DNA from: Trochalopteron elliotii
Taxonomy: Eukaryota > Chordata > Aves > Passeriformes > Leiothrichidae
Assembly (NCBI GenBank): GCA_024734555.1
Contig: JANPWX010000360.1
Coordinates: 732,612 to 796,611 of the forward strand
DNA length: 64,000 bases
Direction of reading: 5' to 3'
A program made the translations under genes and the position numbers. Shown piece by piece: positions 63,212 through 64,000 of this stretch (position 1 is its first letter; each line of letters begins with the position of its first letter). Below the pieces are notes generated by a model. It saw nothing but the letters and a program-made list of their open reading frames with translations, searched no databases and was not told where the DNA came from.

Positions 63212-64000
63212 CTTAGCATAAAATATAACTGGTTAGCAACAAAACTTAATCTTTAAAGTTTAACTCCCTCAATATTTAAACAATATTAAAATAGATATAG
63301 GAATTTTTTTTTTAACCAAGAAATTTCACACAGGATAAAACAGCAGTTTTAACACATAGGACCAGAAGCACCCTTCAAATTATGTTCATTTCAGTACACA
63401 TACTACTTACATCCAGATTTATAGTATTCATTTTTCACTATTATGACGAAAGAGGTGGTACATTTTTAAGAGTCTCCTATGGCAATTAAATATGACTCAT
63501 GGTCATAGTTAATTAAATATGTGATCCTTTGTTTCATATTGCAGAATGTAGGTTAAAGAAAGGAGTGCATGGCTGTATCTTACAATACAGTACAGTTTTT
63601 CAGTAGAGATATTTAGCAGCCATAAACAAATATATCAACTAAATTTAAAGCTGTAAGAAGGTAGGCATTCAGAGATCATGTTGGTAATACATGCTTTTCA
63701 TTAAAATGTATACAATGAGATAGGATGTCATTTTACTAGGTGGTTTAATACAGTTCAGTTCACTACACTGATCACAACCATTCAAAGTCTCTCACACCTT
63801 AGTGATCATCAGACAACACATGTTATGTGCAGAAGCAAAGAACAACTAAGCAGGCTCCCTTCAGATCAGAGAATTGGTCAATTGTGCCAAGCTGAAATAT
63901 AAGCTTTTGCAGTTCACTTGTCAAAGAGAAATTGAGAAACAGAAAGGTTTTTCAGACACTAGAGCCAGAATCTGAAGCAGAGGTGAAAAGATTAAACTGC
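63212..64000 (-). other. RYR3 intron upstream of in-window exon 1
   Basis: 789 nt of AT-rich sequence running to the window edge. I found no exon matching the preceding family segment, so it is taken as intron. Confidence 0.85.

Noticed and set aside
1..64000. tRNA, rRNA, CRISPR arrays, operons or a novel prokaryote-type system
   Set aside because: The sequence is spliced vertebrate DNA; no cloverleaf, regular spaced repeats or compact gene clusters were seen on either strand.

Overview
The window looks like vertebrate, almost certainly avian, nuclear DNA. It is AT-rich, and coding sequence is split into short exons with GT-AG introns. The interspersed repeats are of bird types: CR1 LINE 3' ends, including a stretch of CR1 reverse-transcriptase C-terminus, and avian ERVL-like LTR and gag remnants. 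I cannot name the species.

One gene fills the window: the middle-to-late part of the ryanodine receptor 3 gene (RYR3), on the minus strand. Its 5' side lies toward position 64000 and both ends run off the window. I could define 43 consecutive exons by translation, splice sites and phase. They join into 5,267 nt: 2 nt finishing a codon from the previous exon, then 1,755 uninterrupted codons, with every junction phase matching. Paralogue choice rests on recalled family sequence: several exons match RyR3 almost residue for residue and fit RyR1 and RyR2 less well. The product is the roughly 4,900-residue Ca2+-release channel of the endoplasmic/sarcoplasmic reticulum. The window covers roughly its middle third to three quarters (about residues 1,850-3,650, inferred).

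Layout in gene order (high to low coordinate). 63.2-55.5 kb: the acidic linker and the junctional/bridging solenoid start. 54.6-46.0 kb: the central domain, including the segment equivalent to the RyR1 malignant-hyperthermia hot spot. 44.6-36.4 kb: RyR repeats 3 and 4 with the phosphorylation loop. 33.0-18.7 kb: the long helical solenoid. 14.0 kb: a 15-nt alternatively spliced microexon (ASI). 11.0-9.0 kb: the linker before the calmodulin site. 8.2 kb: the calmodulin-binding segment. 4.2-0.1 kb: acidic linkers and the start of the RIH-associated core-solenoid region. No transmembrane or pore segment is included.

Introns hold most of the sequence. Recognisable insertions are an ERVL-like LTR plus gag remnant (about 22.97-24.72 kb, plus strand), a solo LTR (60.26-60.84 kb, minus strand, the same sense as RYR3), an LTR fragment (50.26-50.78 kb), a 5'-truncated CR1 (21.58-22.14 kb, minus strand), two small CR1 tails (3.25 and 6.37 kb) and several AT-rich simple repeats. 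I found no second host gene, RNA gene, CRISPR array or undescribed system. The most notable points concern splicing: the conserved ASI microexon, a second microexon-like element in the same original intron, a NAGNAG acceptor, and a frame-preserving exon with a weak donor.
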